Translations under genes and position numbers: made by a program | Source of the DNA: JAIVJM01 sp963816985 | GTDB taxonomy: Bacteria; Acidobacteriota; Blastocatellia; Pyrinomonadales; Pyrinomonadaceae | Reading direction: 5' to 3' | Assembly: GCA_963816985.1 (NCBI GenBank) | Contig: CAWFMF010000003.1 | Coordinates: 1 to 64,000 of the forward strand | DNA length: 64,000 bases | Part shown: one piece after another, positions 7,031 to 16,484 of the stretch | How the letters are laid out: each line of letters begins with the position of its first letter | Numbering within the stretch: the first letter of the stretch is position 1 | Notes under the pieces: model-generated | What the model was told of the DNA's origin: nothing | The model's database searches: none | The model's input: the letters and a program-made list of their open reading frames with translations, nothing else

Positions 7031-9157
7031 CTAGGCCCATCTCCGGAGCGCGGCGTTCGCGGGCGGCGCGGCCTGCTGCTTCAGTAACGTGTCAATGGCC
7101 GAGTGCGCGACCGGGCCGGAGAACAAAATCCCCTGACCGTATTCGCACCCCATCGCTTCGAGCGCGGCCCGCTGCGCGCGGGTCTCGACGCCCTCCGCGA
7201 CGACCGTCATTCCGAGGCTGTGCGCCATCGTCACAATCGCGCCCGCGATCTCAGAACTCTCCGACCCCGCGCCGATGCGCCCGACGAACTCCCTGTCTAT
7301 CTTGAGCACGTCAATGCGGAAGCGGTGGAGGTAGCTCAGAGACGAGTAGCCGGTTCCGAAGTCGTCGAGGTATATCTCGGCCCCCAAACTCTTCAAACGC
7401 TCCAGCGTCTCGGCGACCGACTTCTCGCGGCCCATGAGCGCGCTCTCCGTAATCTCCAACTTGAGCGAGGAGGCGGGCACGCCCGTCTCAAGCAGCACGC
7501 GCTCGACGCACGCGACGAGGTCGGGGCGCGAGAACTGTTTGGCCGACAGGTTGACGCTCACGGACAAAGGCGGCCCGTCCGTAAAGCACGCCTGCCAGCG
7601 GCGCAGACGGCGGCACGACTCCATGAGCACCCAGCGGTCTATGTCAATGATCGCCCCCGTCTCCTCCGCCACGCCGATGAACTCGTCCGGCGCGAGCAGC
7701 CCGCGCTCCGGGTGACGCCAGCGCACGAGCGCCTCGACCCCCTCGATGCGGCCCGTGCCGAGTGACACTATCGGCTGGTAACACACACTGAACTCTTCGC
7801 GCTCGACGGCGCGGCGCAGCTCGGTCTCAAGTCGGAGGAGGGCCGCCGCCTGCGTGTGCATCGTCGTGTCGAAGACCCTGTGGCAGGCCCGGCCCTGCGA
7901 CTTGGCGCGGTGCATCGCGGTGTTCGCGTCGCGCAGGATGTCTTCGGGGCGGTCGTAGCCGATGGCGTTGAGCGCGACGCCGACGCTCGCCGAGGCGAAG
8001 ACCTCATGCCCGCCGAGGTCGAAGGGGCGGTCGAATTGGGCTTGAATCCTTTCCGCCGTGCCGGTCGCGGCGTCGGCGGGGCCGAGGTCTTCGACGAGCA
8101 CGGTGAACTCGTCGCCGCCGAGGCGGGCCACCGTGTCGCCCGCGCGCAGGCACGCGCACAGCCGGACGGCGACTTCCGTGAGCAGAGAGTCCCCGGCGGC
8201 GTGACCGAAACTGTCGTTGACCATCTTGAAACGGTCGAGGTCTATGAAGATGACGGCGAAGGGAAATTCGGGGTGACGCCTTGCGCGCTCCAGAGCGTGT
8301 GCGAGGCGATCCATGAAGAGCGCGCGGTTGGGCAGTCCCGTCAGAGAGTCGTGGAGCGCGCCGTGGACGAGCCGCTCCTCGGCGAGCTTCCGCTCGGTGA
8401 TGTCCGTCAGCGAACCGGCCATGCGGATGACTCTGCCCTCGCCGTCCCTCACGGCCATCCCACGGCAGAGCATCCAGCGGTAGTCTCCATCCTTGTGCAG
8501 CACGCGGTGCTCAATCCCGAAGTGCGCGCCGCCGTCGCGCGCGTGCGCCTCAATCTCGGCGCGGAGCCGCTCTTCGTCTTCGGGATGCACGCGCCCCAGC
8601 CACTCTTCGGGCGCGTCGCCGATTTCGTCCTCGGCGTAGCCGAGCATCGCTTTCCAGCGCGTCGAGTAGTAAATCGCGCCCGGCTTCAAGCGCCAGTCCC
8701 ACAGGCCGTCGTTGGCCCCCCCGGCGGCGAGCGCGTAACGCTCTTCGCTCTCGCGCAGCGCGGCCTCGAACCTCGCGCGCTCGACCAGCCGTGCCACCTT
8801 CGCCACGAGTCTCATCGGGTCGAAGGGCGCTTCGAGATAGTCGTCGGCCCCGGCGCGTAGACCCTCGACGGCGCTCGCCTCGTCCACGCGCAGCGCGCTC
8901 ACCAGCAGGACGGGCACGGAGCGCAGTTCCTCGTCGCCGCGCATCCAGCGGCAGAGGTCAATGCCCGTCGCGTGCGGCATCATCACGTCGCTGATGACCA
9001 CGAGCGGGCGCTCGCGGCGGGCGACTTCAAACGCCTCCCGCCCGTCGCCCGCCGTCAGAACCTTGTAGCCGGCCTGCTTCAAAAGCAGCGCGACGAACGT
9101 CAGGCGATCCTGATTGTCGTCGGCGATTAAGATTGTCGTCTCACCTTCGTGGGTCAT
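7031..9157 (-). CDS. Response regulator with PAS, GGDEF and EAL domains (c-di-GMP turnover)
   Basis: This 708-aa protein has a receiver domain at residues 8-125 (DD at 13-14, phospho-acceptor D57 in VISDVMMP). A PAS/PAC domain follows at about 135-265 (ends SLTDITERKLAEE), a GGDEF domain with intact RLGGDEF, and an EAL domain with EALVRW, DDFGTGYSSLSYL and KIDREFV. Both the diguanylate cyclase and phosphodiesterase signatures look intact, so net activity cannot be predicted. ATG at 9157 is chosen for its upstream GGAGGG at 8-base spacing; a longer reading lacks such support. The cognate kinase is not adjacent, though two sensor kinases lie within the window. Confidence 0.92.
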   Translation of the reverse strand: MTHEGETTILIADDNQDRLTFVALLLKQAGYKVLTAGDGREAFEVARRERPLVVISDVMMPHATGIDLCRWMRGDEELRSVPVLLVSALRVDEASAVEGLRAGADDYLEAPFDPMRLVAKVARLVERARFEAALRESEERYALAAGGANDGLWDWRLKPGAIYYSTRWKAMLGYAEDEIGDAPEEWLGRVHPEDEERLRAEIEAHARDGGAHFGIEHRVLHKDGDYRWMLCRGMAVRDGEGRVIRMAGSLTDITERKLAEERLVHGALHDSLTGLPNRALFMDRLAHALERARRHPEFPFAVIFIDLDRFKMVNDSFGHAAGDSLLTEVAVRLCACLRAGDTVARLGGDEFTVLVEDLGPADAATGTAERIQAQFDRPFDLGGHEVFASASVGVALNAIGYDRPEDILRDANTAMHRAKSQGRACHRVFDTTMHTQAAALLRLETELRRAVEREEFSVCYQPIVSLGTGRIEGVEALVRWRHPERGLLAPDEFIGVAEETGAIIDIDRWVLMESCRRLRRWQACFTDGPPLSVSVNLSAKQFSRPDLVACVERVLLETGVPASSLKLEITESALMGREKSVAETLERLKSLGAEIYLDDFGTGYSSLSYLHRFRIDVLKIDREFVGRIGAGSESSEIAGAIVTMAHSLGMTVVAEGVETRAQRAALEAMGCEYGQGILFSGPVAHSAIDTLLKQQAAPPANAALRRWA

Positions 9158-9673
9158 GGCGGAACCCTCCGCGAGGGAGTTGTGAGGAAGCGTCTGCCCC
9201 GCAAAGGGGGCGGTTGATGTTGTCCGCACGAAAGTTACTTTCAATCGGCACGAGTGCCGCCCTTGATGTCGCGTCCGAAGACTTCGGTAGAACCTGAGCC
9301 GATTCAGGTGATTATGAGAGCAAGCTGTGGGCCAGACGGGCGGCTTTTCTCTGGAAGGCGCGCGGCCCTCTTCCAGAGTCTTGAGGTCTCCGCATAATTC
9401 GCTGCCGAGTGGCTGCAAAAACAGAGGCGGCTGGATTTATACGCCTCTCGGAGCGACGTTCCGGGGGCCGGGCGGCTTCCGCAAGGCACGTATGAGTGTG
9501 ATGCACAGGCGAGTAAAATTTTTATCCTTCCCCCGCCTTGAGACGGGGGCTCTCTTGTCAGAGCCGCCTCCGGCGGGAACGCTCAAGACTACGGGTCAGG
9601 CCCTTCGGCCTCGCTCTCAAGACACGTTCAATCCGCTCCTCATCAACAAGCTCTCACTCCCCGTCACAAGCCG
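9158..9673. other. Intergenic region with a hairpin
   Basis: This stretch holds the 5-prime region of the minus-strand regulator. CCCCCGCCTTGAGACGGGGG near 9534-9553 can form a small hairpin, and CCGCCTCCGGCGG follows near 9563-9575. A 116-codon open frame crosses part of it but has poor codon texture and no ribosome-binding site, so I do not call it a gene. Confidence 0.4.
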
Positions 9674-9702
9674 TTGACACCCCGCCCACTCAATAATATC
9701 TT
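9674..9702 (+). promoter_or_regulatory. Sigma70-type promoter for the MOSC-like gene
   Basis: A perfect TTGACA at 9674-9679 is followed by a 17-base spacer and TATCTT at 9697-9702. It lies about 90 bases before the ATG of the downstream gene. The same -10 form (TATCTT) recurs at two other promoter-like sites in the window. Confidence 0.6.
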
Positions 9703-9790
9703 TCCCTTCTGCGGGGCTGACGAACCAACCGGGGCGGATGATGTCGAAGGTCAAGGCGTCATAATCAAATCTTAAGGCAGGAAGACCAGA

Positions 9791-10351
9791 ATGATGACCA
9801 TTCCGAAACACCTGACGACGACGGAGCTTGAGGCGGGGCTGGACGAGATTCGCCGTTCGCCGAAAGATGAAGGTCTTCTGGAAATGATCGTCCGCCGCCC
9901 ACGGACTGATGAGCGGGAGGTGCTGGCGGAGGGCGAGCTTCACCTTCTTGAAGGTCTCGTCGGAGACGGCTGGTGGGAGCGCGGCAGCTCACGCACCGCT
10001 GACGGCTCGGCGCATCCTGAGATGCAGCTCAACGTCATGAACTCAAGGGTCATTGCCCTCGTCGCGCAGTTCAAAGAGCGTTGGCCGCTGGCCGGGGATC
10101 AGCTCTATCTCGACCTCGACTTGAGCGAGGAGAACTTGCCTGCGGGGACGCGGCTGGCCTTAGGGACGGCGGTGATTGAAGTGACGCCGCAGCCGCACAC
10201 GGGCTGCAAAAAGTTTGTGGCGCGCTTCGGGCTGGAGGCGATGAAGTTCGTCAACTCGGCGACGGGGAAGCAACTCCATCTGCGCGGCATTAACGCGAAG
10301 GTGGTCAAGGGCGGCGTGATACGTGTGGGAGAGGTGGCGAGGAAGCTTTAA
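9791..10351 (+). CDS. MOSC-like domain protein
   Basis: The 186-aa product resembles the compact MOSC family. The beta-barrel segment NVMNSRVIALVAQ and the conserved cysteine C139 in PHTGCKKFVARFG are present. MOSC domains bind and deliver sulfur on the metal-pterin cofactor or relate to molybdenum-cofactor sulfurases; free-standing ones often handle detoxification of N-hydroxylated compounds. The substrate is not visible. Two adjacent ATG codons at 9791 and 9794 both follow a GGAAG sequence. It converges on the sensor kinase gene, with only 13 bp between stops. A second, different MOSC protein lies at 19577. Confidence 0.75.
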   Translation: MMTIPKHLTTTELEAGLDEIRRSPKDEGLLEMIVRRPRTDEREVLAEGELHLLEGLVGDGWWERGSSRTADGSAHPEMQLNVMNSRVIALVAQFKERWPLAGDQLYLDLDLSEENLPAGTRLALGTAVIEVTPQPHTGCKKFVARFGLEAMKFVNSATGKQLHLRGINAKVVKGGVIRVGEVARKL

Positions 10352-10364
10352 GGACGCAGGAGCC

Positions 10365-11879
10365 TTAAGACTTGGCCGCCGCCGGTATCCGCACGGTGAA
10401 GGTCGTGCCCGCGCCCGGCTCGCTTTCGACGGAGACTGTCCCGCCGTGGTCTTCCGCCGCCTTCCGCGCGATGGCGAGTCCGAGGCCCGTGCCCGTCTCC
10501 TTCGTCGAGAAGTAGGGCTCGAAGATGAGCCCGATGTTTTCCGCCGCGATGCCGCCCCCCGTATCAGAGATGCGGACGCGCGCGAACCCGTCCTCCTGCG
10601 ACAAAGAGACCGTCAGCCGCCCGGCCCCCTCGCCCTCCATCGAGTGGAGCGCGTTAATCAAGAGGTTCGTGAAGAGCGAGCGCAGCGCCGCCGGGTCGCC
10701 CAACACCAAAGGGATTTCCCCCTCCTGCTCGACGCGCGTCTCCAGCCCGCTCTCTTCGGCCTGCACCTCGACCAACCGCAGTGCGTCCCCCACCTCTTTC
10801 GCCAAATCGAGCGGGCGCAAATCCAAAGAGGCCGGTCGCGTGTAGTTGAGGAACTCCTTAATACGCGTGTTGACGCGCGCCACTTCCGCCTTCACCTGCA
10901 TGGTCAGCCGCTCGAAGACCGAGCGCTTCGGCTCGTCCGGCGGGGCGAAGCTCGTCCGCAGGTGGTCGAGCGTGAGGTTGATGTAGTTCAGAGGGTTCTT
11001 GATTTCATGCGCGATGGCCGAGGCGAGGCGGCCCACGACCGCCGAGCGTTCCGCCTGATGCAACTGCGTCTCAAGCTCGCGCGTGTGTTTGAGCCCGGCG
11101 AGCATCTCGTTGAAGGTCGAGGCGAGCGCGCCGATCTCGTCGCGCCGCTCCGCCGCCGCGACGCGGAAGTCGAAGTTCCCGGCGGCCACCATCTGCGCCG
11201 CTGACATCAGCTCGGATAAGGGGCGCATGAAGCGCCAGACGAGCAGGAAGGTGGCGAGCGTCGCCACGAGCAACACGGCGAGTGTCGTCACGAGCGGCTC
11301 CGCGCCTTCCCAACTCGTCTGGTTGCCCAGCATGTTGGCCGAGCCGAGCACGATGATGATATAGGTCATCCCCCGCGCGCTGCGCAGCACGATCGGGACG
11401 GCGCGCGGCTCCCCGGCGACCGGCTCCGGCGTCGAAGGGAGCCCCGGCAGGAGTTGCCTGAGCCGGGTCATCCCCGGCCCCGACCCGGCGAGCTTCGGGA
11501 GGCCGACTTCGGTGATGTGGAAGTAATGCCCGCCACTGGCCTCGCGTGACGACGGCCTGTATTTAGGGTCGAGGCTGTCGTCAACGCGCCCGTCTTCATT
11601 CACCACGAGGACGTTGATGACCCGCCCCGCGAACCGCTCCAACAGCGGCGTCCTCCGCTCCGCGTCTATCTCTTGCAGGTACCGCGTGGAGTCAATGCTT
11701 TCGAGCGCGAGCGAGGTGCTCCGCGCGAGCGCCTGCTCCTGCTCGGCGATGAGAGTGGCCGTGCGCCCCTGCGCGCGTCGCTCGATGAAGTACTGCACGC
11801 CCAGCGTGGCGAGCAGGAGCCCCGCCAGCACGAGCAGCAGCCGCACGCGGAAGTTGTAAAAGAGTCTGAATTTACTCAT
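10365..11879 (-). CDS. Membrane sensor histidine kinase with HAMP domain
   Basis: This 504-aa kinase has membrane helices at residues 13-31 and about 197-216 enclosing a periplasmic sensor region of about 165 residues. A HAMP linker follows (about 217-268), then an H-box with H291 in AIAHEIKNPLNYI and an ATPase domain with N, G1 (DTGGGI) and G2 (TGLGLAI) boxes. ATG at 11879 is supported by AGGAGAGACG. The architecture resembles NtrB/ZraS-type kinases that pair with sigma54 activators. No response regulator lies beside it, so it is an orphan in this window. Confidence 0.9.
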   Translation of the reverse strand: MSKFRLFYNFRVRLLLVLAGLLLATLGVQYFIERRAQGRTATLIAEQEQALARSTSLALESIDSTRYLQEIDAERRTPLLERFAGRVINVLVVNEDGRVDDSLDPKYRPSSREASGGHYFHITEVGLPKLAGSGPGMTRLRQLLPGLPSTPEPVAGEPRAVPIVLRSARGMTYIIIVLGSANMLGNQTSWEGAEPLVTTLAVLLVATLATFLLVWRFMRPLSELMSAAQMVAAGNFDFRVAAAERRDEIGALASTFNEMLAGLKHTRELETQLHQAERSAVVGRLASAIAHEIKNPLNYINLTLDHLRTSFAPPDEPKRSVFERLTMQVKAEVARVNTRIKEFLNYTRPASLDLRPLDLAKEVGDALRLVEVQAEESGLETRVEQEGEIPLVLGDPAALRSLFTNLLINALHSMEGEGAGRLTVSLSQEDGFARVRISDTGGGIAAENIGLIFEPYFSTKETGTGLGLAIARKAAEDHGGTVSVESEPGAGTTFTVRIPAAAKS

Positions 11880-12193
11880 CGTCTCTCCTGCCGCCCTCCT
11901 GACCTTGTTCTCTTGTCGCGTCTCCGGCGGGCGTTCAAGCTCGGTGGTGGCATCTCTCGCGCCGGGGAGCTTCGACGGCCTCACGAATCAACTACAGTGA
12001 CGGGTGAGGCTCGGCGTTGGGTTGCTTTGAATATTATGAGGCTAAAAATTTTAGCCGTCATCTTTCTCGCGGGGTTTCCTAAGCTGCGACACCCGCCTCT
12101 AGCTCTTGCCTCGGACATTCGTTTGTTGATTCAATGCGCGTGGTCGCTCTCTTTGAATCAGGACAACTCCGGAAAGGGGTCGCGAGGTTGAAA
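11880..12193. other. Divergent intergenic region with a perfect palindrome
   Basis: This region separates the minus-strand kinase from the plus-strand secreted protein. GGCTAAAA at 12040-12047 and TTTTAGCC at 12049-12056 form a perfect inverted repeat around one base, just after TATTAT at 12032-12037, which could be a -10 element. The arrangement fits an operator for a dimeric regulator, but no regulator is named by it. Confidence 0.4.
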
Positions 12194-13405
12194 ATGGACG
12201 CGCGAACTTTACGCATTACGGCGGTGGCTCTGGCTTCCGTGCTCTTCTTCGGCGTGAAGGGCGGAGCCCAATCCCCCGAACGCTTCGAGGGAACGTGGGG
12301 CCGTCCGAACTCGCCTTTAATCATGCGTGCCTTGAGGGACGCGCGGGCACAGAAACGCCCGACAGCGGCGGCTGATGCGTCAGTCGTCATCTTCAAACCG
12401 GCGGGCGATTCGGGCGTGGCGAAAGCACTGGCCGACGCGTTGGGGGCGGACGAGCAGAAGAAGGCCGAGTTGACTGAGCTTTTCCTGCAAATCAAAAAGG
12501 GCTACGAGACGGACATCGTGAAGGAAGGGAAGGCGAACAACCTCGCCGCCGCCTTCGCCTTTTTCATCTCTCTCAACGTGATGGCCCACCAGCGGCAGGC
12601 GGAGCCCTCCGACAAAGCCTCGGAGGCGCTCTTCGCGGAGTTGCAGAGGGCCGTCGCGGGCGTGCCGGAATTCGCCCGCGCGTCGAACTCCGAGAAGCAG
12701 AAGATGCACGACTGGCTCGTGTGCGTGGGCGGGTACACGCTCGTCCTCTACGAGGTCGCCAAACAGACGGGCGACGCGCAAGCGCTCGACACCAACCGCG
12801 CCTTCGCAGACTACGTGCTGCGCTTCGTGCTCGGCGTCGAGGCGAGCAAACTGAGTTTCAAGGGCGACCAGCTTCTTATTGCGGAAGACAATCCCGCGCC
12901 GCAGCCCGCGCCGCAACCCGCGAATTCAAACGCGGGACAAAGCGTCGTCGGCATGTGGAGCAAGAGCGCGAGCAGCCCGTGGGGACTCTCGCCCGGCGCG
13001 GTGCTCACCAACGCGGGTTACTACAAGGGCCAGTACCAATTCGGGGCCGACGGCTCTTACAGTTTTAAGGGCGAGAGCTGGGGCGGTTATTTACGCTCGG
13101 ACGAGTTCTGGACGATTTTGGAGAGCGGCTCCTATTCCGTCGAGGGCGACTCGCTGACCATCTCGCCGAAGACGAGCACGGCGACCCTTCGGAACCGCGC
13201 GGGGGCGGTCTTGAAATCACAGAACAACCAGCCCGAAAAGATGACCTACCGGTGGAAGCTCCACTACTTCGAGGGCATCGGCGAAATGAATCTAGTCCTC
13301 GTACCGGCGCGGCCAACCACGCGCGACGGGGCCTTCGCCGGCAACAGCGACTTCCCGAACTCTTACCTGTACGGCAAAGACAAGAAGCTGGAGTGGAGAT
13401 TTTAG
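12194..13405 (+). CDS. Secreted two-domain protein of unknown function
   Basis: ATG at 12194 is chosen because it begins a clean signal peptide (RITAVALASVLFFGVKGGAQ, cut after GGA). An ATG 20 codons upstream would place the signal inside. Residues about 45-220 form a helical domain with LFLQIKKGYETD and HDWLVCVGGYTL stretches that resembles the DUF6683-like family. After a Pro/Asn-rich linker, residues about 250-400 are beta-rich (VVGMWSKS, GADGSYSFKGESWGGYL) and look lipocalin-like. It is probably an envelope or secreted binding protein. The family match is from memory and tentative. Confidence 0.7.
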   Translation: MDARTLRITAVALASVLFFGVKGGAQSPERFEGTWGRPNSPLIMRALRDARAQKRPTAAADASVVIFKPAGDSGVAKALADALGADEQKKAELTELFLQIKKGYETDIVKEGKANNLAAAFAFFISLNVMAHQRQAEPSDKASEALFAELQRAVAGVPEFARASNSEKQKMHDWLVCVGGYTLVLYEVAKQTGDAQALDTNRAFADYVLRFVLGVEASKLSFKGDQLLIAEDNPAPQPAPQPANSNAGQSVVGMWSKSASSPWGLSPGAVLTNAGYYKGQYQFGADGSYSFKGESWGGYLRSDEFWTILESGSYSVEGDSLTISPKTSTATLRNRAGAVLKSQNNQPEKMTYRWKLHYFEGIGEMNLVLVPARPTTRDGAFAGNSDFPNSYLYGKDKKLEWRF

Positions 13406-13452
13406 TGCCGCGCAGGCAGCGAGTCTTTATCTTCGTCGCGCACGGGAGAAAC

Positions 13453-14346
13453 CTATTCTTCTTCGTCCGGCCTCCCGGCGGTCTCCACGCTATGCGCGCC
13501 GAAGGGCCTGCCGAGCGCTAGGGCCTCACGCTCGGCTTTGGGGACGAGTCGGCGCGCGTTGCGGCCCATGAGGTATTCCGCGAGGGGGCTCGCGAAGAGG
13601 CTGCGGAAGGCGGCGAAGGGCGCGAGCGAGCCGGGCACGTAGACCTTACGCTTGCGCCGCTCGATGGCCTTGACGAAGGCGGCGGCGCAAGTCCCGACCG
13701 AGGTCACGGAGCCGAACGGCCCCGGCAGAGTGGCGAGCATCTCCTCGAAGCTTCCGAGGTCGCGCCGCGCGTCGCGCACGAGGTCTGTGTCTATCCACGC
13801 GGGGTGCGCGACGCCGACGCCGACTCCCTTGTGTGCCAACTCCAACCGCAGCACGTTGCCGAACTGCTCGACGCCGCTCTTCGCCGCCGCGTAGGTCGAG
13901 ATGCCGGGCAGGGGGGCGAGCGCGGCAGCCGAAGAGACGAGGAGGTAAAAGCCTTTCGCTTCCGTCACGTGCGGGAGCGTCGCGCTGACGGTGCGGACGA
14001 CGCCGATTAAATTCACCTCGATTGTCCGCACGAGCGCATCCACGGGGCCGGTCGCCACCATGCGATTACATGCTATCCCGGCGTTGGCGACGACCACATC
14101 AATCCCGCCCAGAGTCTCGAACGTCCCTTCGACCGCGCGTTCGAGCGCCGCCTGATTCGTCACGTCGCACTCGAACCAGACGTGCCCGTCGCCCAGCTCC
14201 GAGGCCAGAGCGGCGAGGCGCTCCGGTTCAAGCCCGACCAGAGCGAGACGCGCGCCGCGCGCGGCGAGCTGGCGCGCGGTCTCCGCGCCGATGCCGCGCG
14301 CCGGGCCGGTGACGAGCACGACTTTACCCGCAACGTTGTAGCTCAA
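13453..14346 (-). CDS. Short-chain dehydrogenase/reductase
   Basis: The 297-aa product has the classical SDR pattern: nucleotide loop TGPARGIG near the N-terminus, NAG motif in VVANAGIA, catalytic Ser in LLVSSAAA and YAAAK as the Tyr/Lys pair. The start is best placed at TTG 14346, which overlaps the TGA of the upstream monooxygenase gene; a GGAGG lies 10 bases before it inside that gene. The two are therefore translationally coupled. A C-terminal tail of about 50 residues after the core is basic. With a Baeyer-Villiger-type enzyme upstream, it may oxidise or reduce an alcohol or ketone in the same route. Confidence 0.88.
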   Translation of the reverse strand: MSYNVAGKVVLVTGPARGIGAETARQLAARGARLALVGLEPERLAALASELGDGHVWFECDVTNQAALERAVEGTFETLGGIDVVVANAGIACNRMVATGPVDALVRTIEVNLIGVVRTVSATLPHVTEAKGFYLLVSSAAALAPLPGISTYAAAKSGVEQFGNVLRLELAHKGVGVGVAHPAWIDTDLVRDARRDLGSFEEMLATLPGPFGSVTSVGTCAAAFVKAIERRKRKVYVPGSLAPFAAFRSLFASPLAEYLMGRNARRLVPKAEREALALGRPFGAHSVETAGRPDEEE

Positions 14347-15833
14347 GGGACGTGTTCCTCCGTTCCGAAGCTGAGGACGTACTCGCCGGGGTCGAGGCGC
14401 GCGACGCGTCGGCGGAAGCGCCAACTGAAGTCGGGCCAGAGCGTCGAGTTGCGACCCGTCGAGTCGAGATACCAGCTCGCGCAGCCGCCCGCGACCCACA
14501 CCGTCCCCTCCATCCTCTTCTGGATTTCGTTGACGTAAGCCGTCTGCGCCTCCGCCCTCGGCTCGATGGCGCTCGCGCCGCTCCGCCGCACGTGCCGGAG
14601 CGCGGCGAGGACGTGCTCTATCTGCGCCTCCATCATGTAGACCACGGAGTTGTGTCCGAGCCCCGTGTTCGGCCCCATGAGGATGAAGAAGTTCGGGAAC
14701 CCCGCGACGGTCGTCCCGGCGAGCGCGCGAGGGCTCCCCATCCAGACCTCGGCGAGCGTCCGCCGCCCGCGCCCCCGGATATGTTGCGCGAGCGGCGGGT
14801 CGGTGACGCGGAAGCCCGTGCCGAAGATGATGGCGTCGGCGGGCCGCTCGACGCCCGCGCGGTCAACGATTGAACGCGCGCGCACTTCCTTGATGGCTTC
14901 GGTCACGACCTCGACGTTCGGGCGCGTGAGCGTCGGGAGGTACTCGTTCGAGATGAGGATGCGCTTGCAGCCGATGCGGTAGTCGGGCGTGAGCCTCGCG
15001 CGCAGCGAAGGGTCGGGGACGGACTTCTCAAGGTTCCGCCGCGCGAGGGCTTCGATTCTATCTGCGAGCCAGAGGTGGCGGAAGCCGAGGAGGAAGACTT
15101 CGCGGAAGAAGTAGATGAAGGCCCGCGCGAACCTCTGCGCGAGGGGGAAGCGGCGGAACATTCGGCGCTCGCGCTCGCCGTGCGCGCGGTCGCGGCGCGG
15201 CACGACCCACGGCGCGGTGCGTTGATACAAGTCGAGCCGCGCGACCTGCGGCTGTATCTCCGGCACGAACTGGACGGCGGACGCGCCCGTGCCGACGACC
15301 GCCACGCGCCGCCCCTTCAAGTCGTACTTATGATCCCAACGCGCGGAGTGAAAGACTTTTCCTTCGAAGCTTTCGAGGCCGGGGAGATTCGGCAAGGCGG
15401 GTTCGCTCAGTGCGCCCGATGCTAAGACGAGAGCCGAGGCCGTGTACCGGCCCCGCGAAGTCTCGACGCGCCAGCGTTGCGCGCCTTCGTCCCAAGCGGC
15501 TTCGCGCACCTCTTCATGAAAGCGGATGTGCGGGAGCACGTCGAAGTCGCGGGCGCAGCGTTTGAGGTACTCCCAGATTTCGGGCTGCGGCGAGAACTTG
15601 CGCGTCCATTCGGGGTTGGGGGCGAAGGAGAAGGAGTAGAGGTGCGACTGCACGTCGCAGGCGCAGCCCGGATAACTGTTGTCGCGCCATGTCCCGCCGA
15701 CCTCGCCCGCGCGCTCGAAGACGACGAAGTCACGGACGCCCTCCTGCTTCAAACGGATGGCCGCGCCGAGGCCGCCGAAGCCGCTGCCGACAATCGCCAC
15801 GCTCACATCGGCGACATCTACGCCCGGCGTCAC
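14343..15833 (-). CDS. Flavin-containing (Baeyer-Villiger type) monooxygenase
   Basis: This 496-aa enzyme has an N-terminal FAD-binding GSGFGG, the GGTW element, and the BVMO fingerprint FEGKVFHSARWD. A second Rossmann motif for NADPH (VVGTGASAVQ) and an FGTGF late motif follow. It should insert oxygen next to a ketone, or oxygenate a soft heteroatom, using NADPH and O2. A GTG at 15833 with GGAGGAGAGAGC upstream is preferred over a GTG 7 codons earlier. Its stop codon overlaps the TTG start of the SDR gene, forming a two-gene oxidation unit. Confidence 0.9.
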   Translation of the reverse strand: MTPGVDVADVSVAIVGSGFGGLGAAIRLKQEGVRDFVVFERAGEVGGTWRDNSYPGCACDVQSHLYSFSFAPNPEWTRKFSPQPEIWEYLKRCARDFDVLPHIRFHEEVREAAWDEGAQRWRVETSRGRYTASALVLASGALSEPALPNLPGLESFEGKVFHSARWDHKYDLKGRRVAVVGTGASAVQFVPEIQPQVARLDLYQRTAPWVVPRRDRAHGERERRMFRRFPLAQRFARAFIYFFREVFLLGFRHLWLADRIEALARRNLEKSVPDPSLRARLTPDYRIGCKRILISNEYLPTLTRPNVEVVTEAIKEVRARSIVDRAGVERPADAIIFGTGFRVTDPPLAQHIRGRGRRTLAEVWMGSPRALAGTTVAGFPNFFILMGPNTGLGHNSVVYMMEAQIEHVLAALRHVRRSGASAIEPRAEAQTAYVNEIQKRMEGTVWVAGGCASWYLDSTGRNSTLWPDFSWRFRRRVARLDPGEYVLSFGTEEHVP

Positions 15834-15956
15834 GCTCTCTCCTCCATCAGTCACGTCTTGCCTTCTCGAACTTTCATGCCCGCACGTTCTTTGCCCCGGC
15901 TACTCCGCGCGCCGTGCGCGTATAGGTATAAACTAATTCGCGGTTCTTTCAATCGC

Positions 15957-15981
15957 AAATCCAAAATCTAAAATCCAAAAT
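15957..15981. repeat. Short 7-bp-period repeat (AAATCCA type)
   Basis: Units AAATCCA, AAATCTA, AAATCCA and a partial AAATG follow each other exactly every 7 bp between the monooxygenase and the MsrB gene. The A/T-rich tract stands out in GC-rich surroundings. It shares its 7-bp period with two other intergenic arrays in the window. Confidence 0.7.
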
Positions 15982-16049
15982 GCCCGGAATGCGCGACCCG
16001 CAGCCGTGTGTTAAGGTTATCCAAAACACCATCTGGAAAGGATTCGACC

Positions 16050-16460
16050 GTGAAGAAGAAGGTCTCGAAGACGGACGAAGAGTGGCGCGCGACGCTCACG
16101 CCGGAGCAGTACGCGGTGGCGCGGCGCAAAGGGACGGAGAGGGCTTTTACGGGGAAGTATCACGACTCCAAAGAGCAGGGCACTTATAAGTGCGCGGCCT
16201 GCGGCGAGGAGCTTTTCAGCTCCGACGCGAAGTTCGATTCGGGCTGCGGGTGGCCGAGTTTCACCGCGCCCTCGGCGGACGATAACGTCCGCACCGAAGT
16301 GGATACGAGCCACGGGATGATGCGCACGGAAGTGCTCTGCGCCGCCTGCGACTCGCACCTCGGCCACGTCTTCGAAGACGGCCCGCAGCCGACGGGCCTC
16401 CGCTACTGCATCAACTCCGTGGTGCTCGACTTGGACAAGTCGGACGAAGGCGGCGAGTGA
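16050..16460 (+). CDS. msrB: Peptide-methionine (R)-S-oxide reductase
   Basis: The 136-aa protein is a complete MsrB: zinc cysteines C48/C51 and C97/C100 (two CAAC motifs), resolving C66 in SGCGWPSF, and catalytic C120 in RYCINS. It reduces the R-epimer of methionine sulfoxide in oxidised proteins with thioredoxin as donor. No signal peptide, so cytoplasmic. GTG at 16050 is chosen from GGAAAGGA at about 8-base spacing and from family length; an in-frame GTG at 16008 gives an unusual 14-residue extension. Confidence 0.93.
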   Translation: MKKKVSKTDEEWRATLTPEQYAVARRKGTERAFTGKYHDSKEQGTYKCAACGEELFSSDAKFDSGCGWPSFTAPSADDNVRTEVDTSHGMMRTEVLCAACDSHLGHVFEDGPQPTGLRYCINSVVLDLDKSDEGGE

Positions 16461-16484
16461 GGAATTTAGAGCGCGTGGCAAAAC

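Noticed and set aside
9327..9677. Open frame of 116 codons on the plus strand in the gap before the MOSC-like gene
   Set aside because: No ribosome-binding site, low-quality composition, and it spans hairpins and the promoter region.
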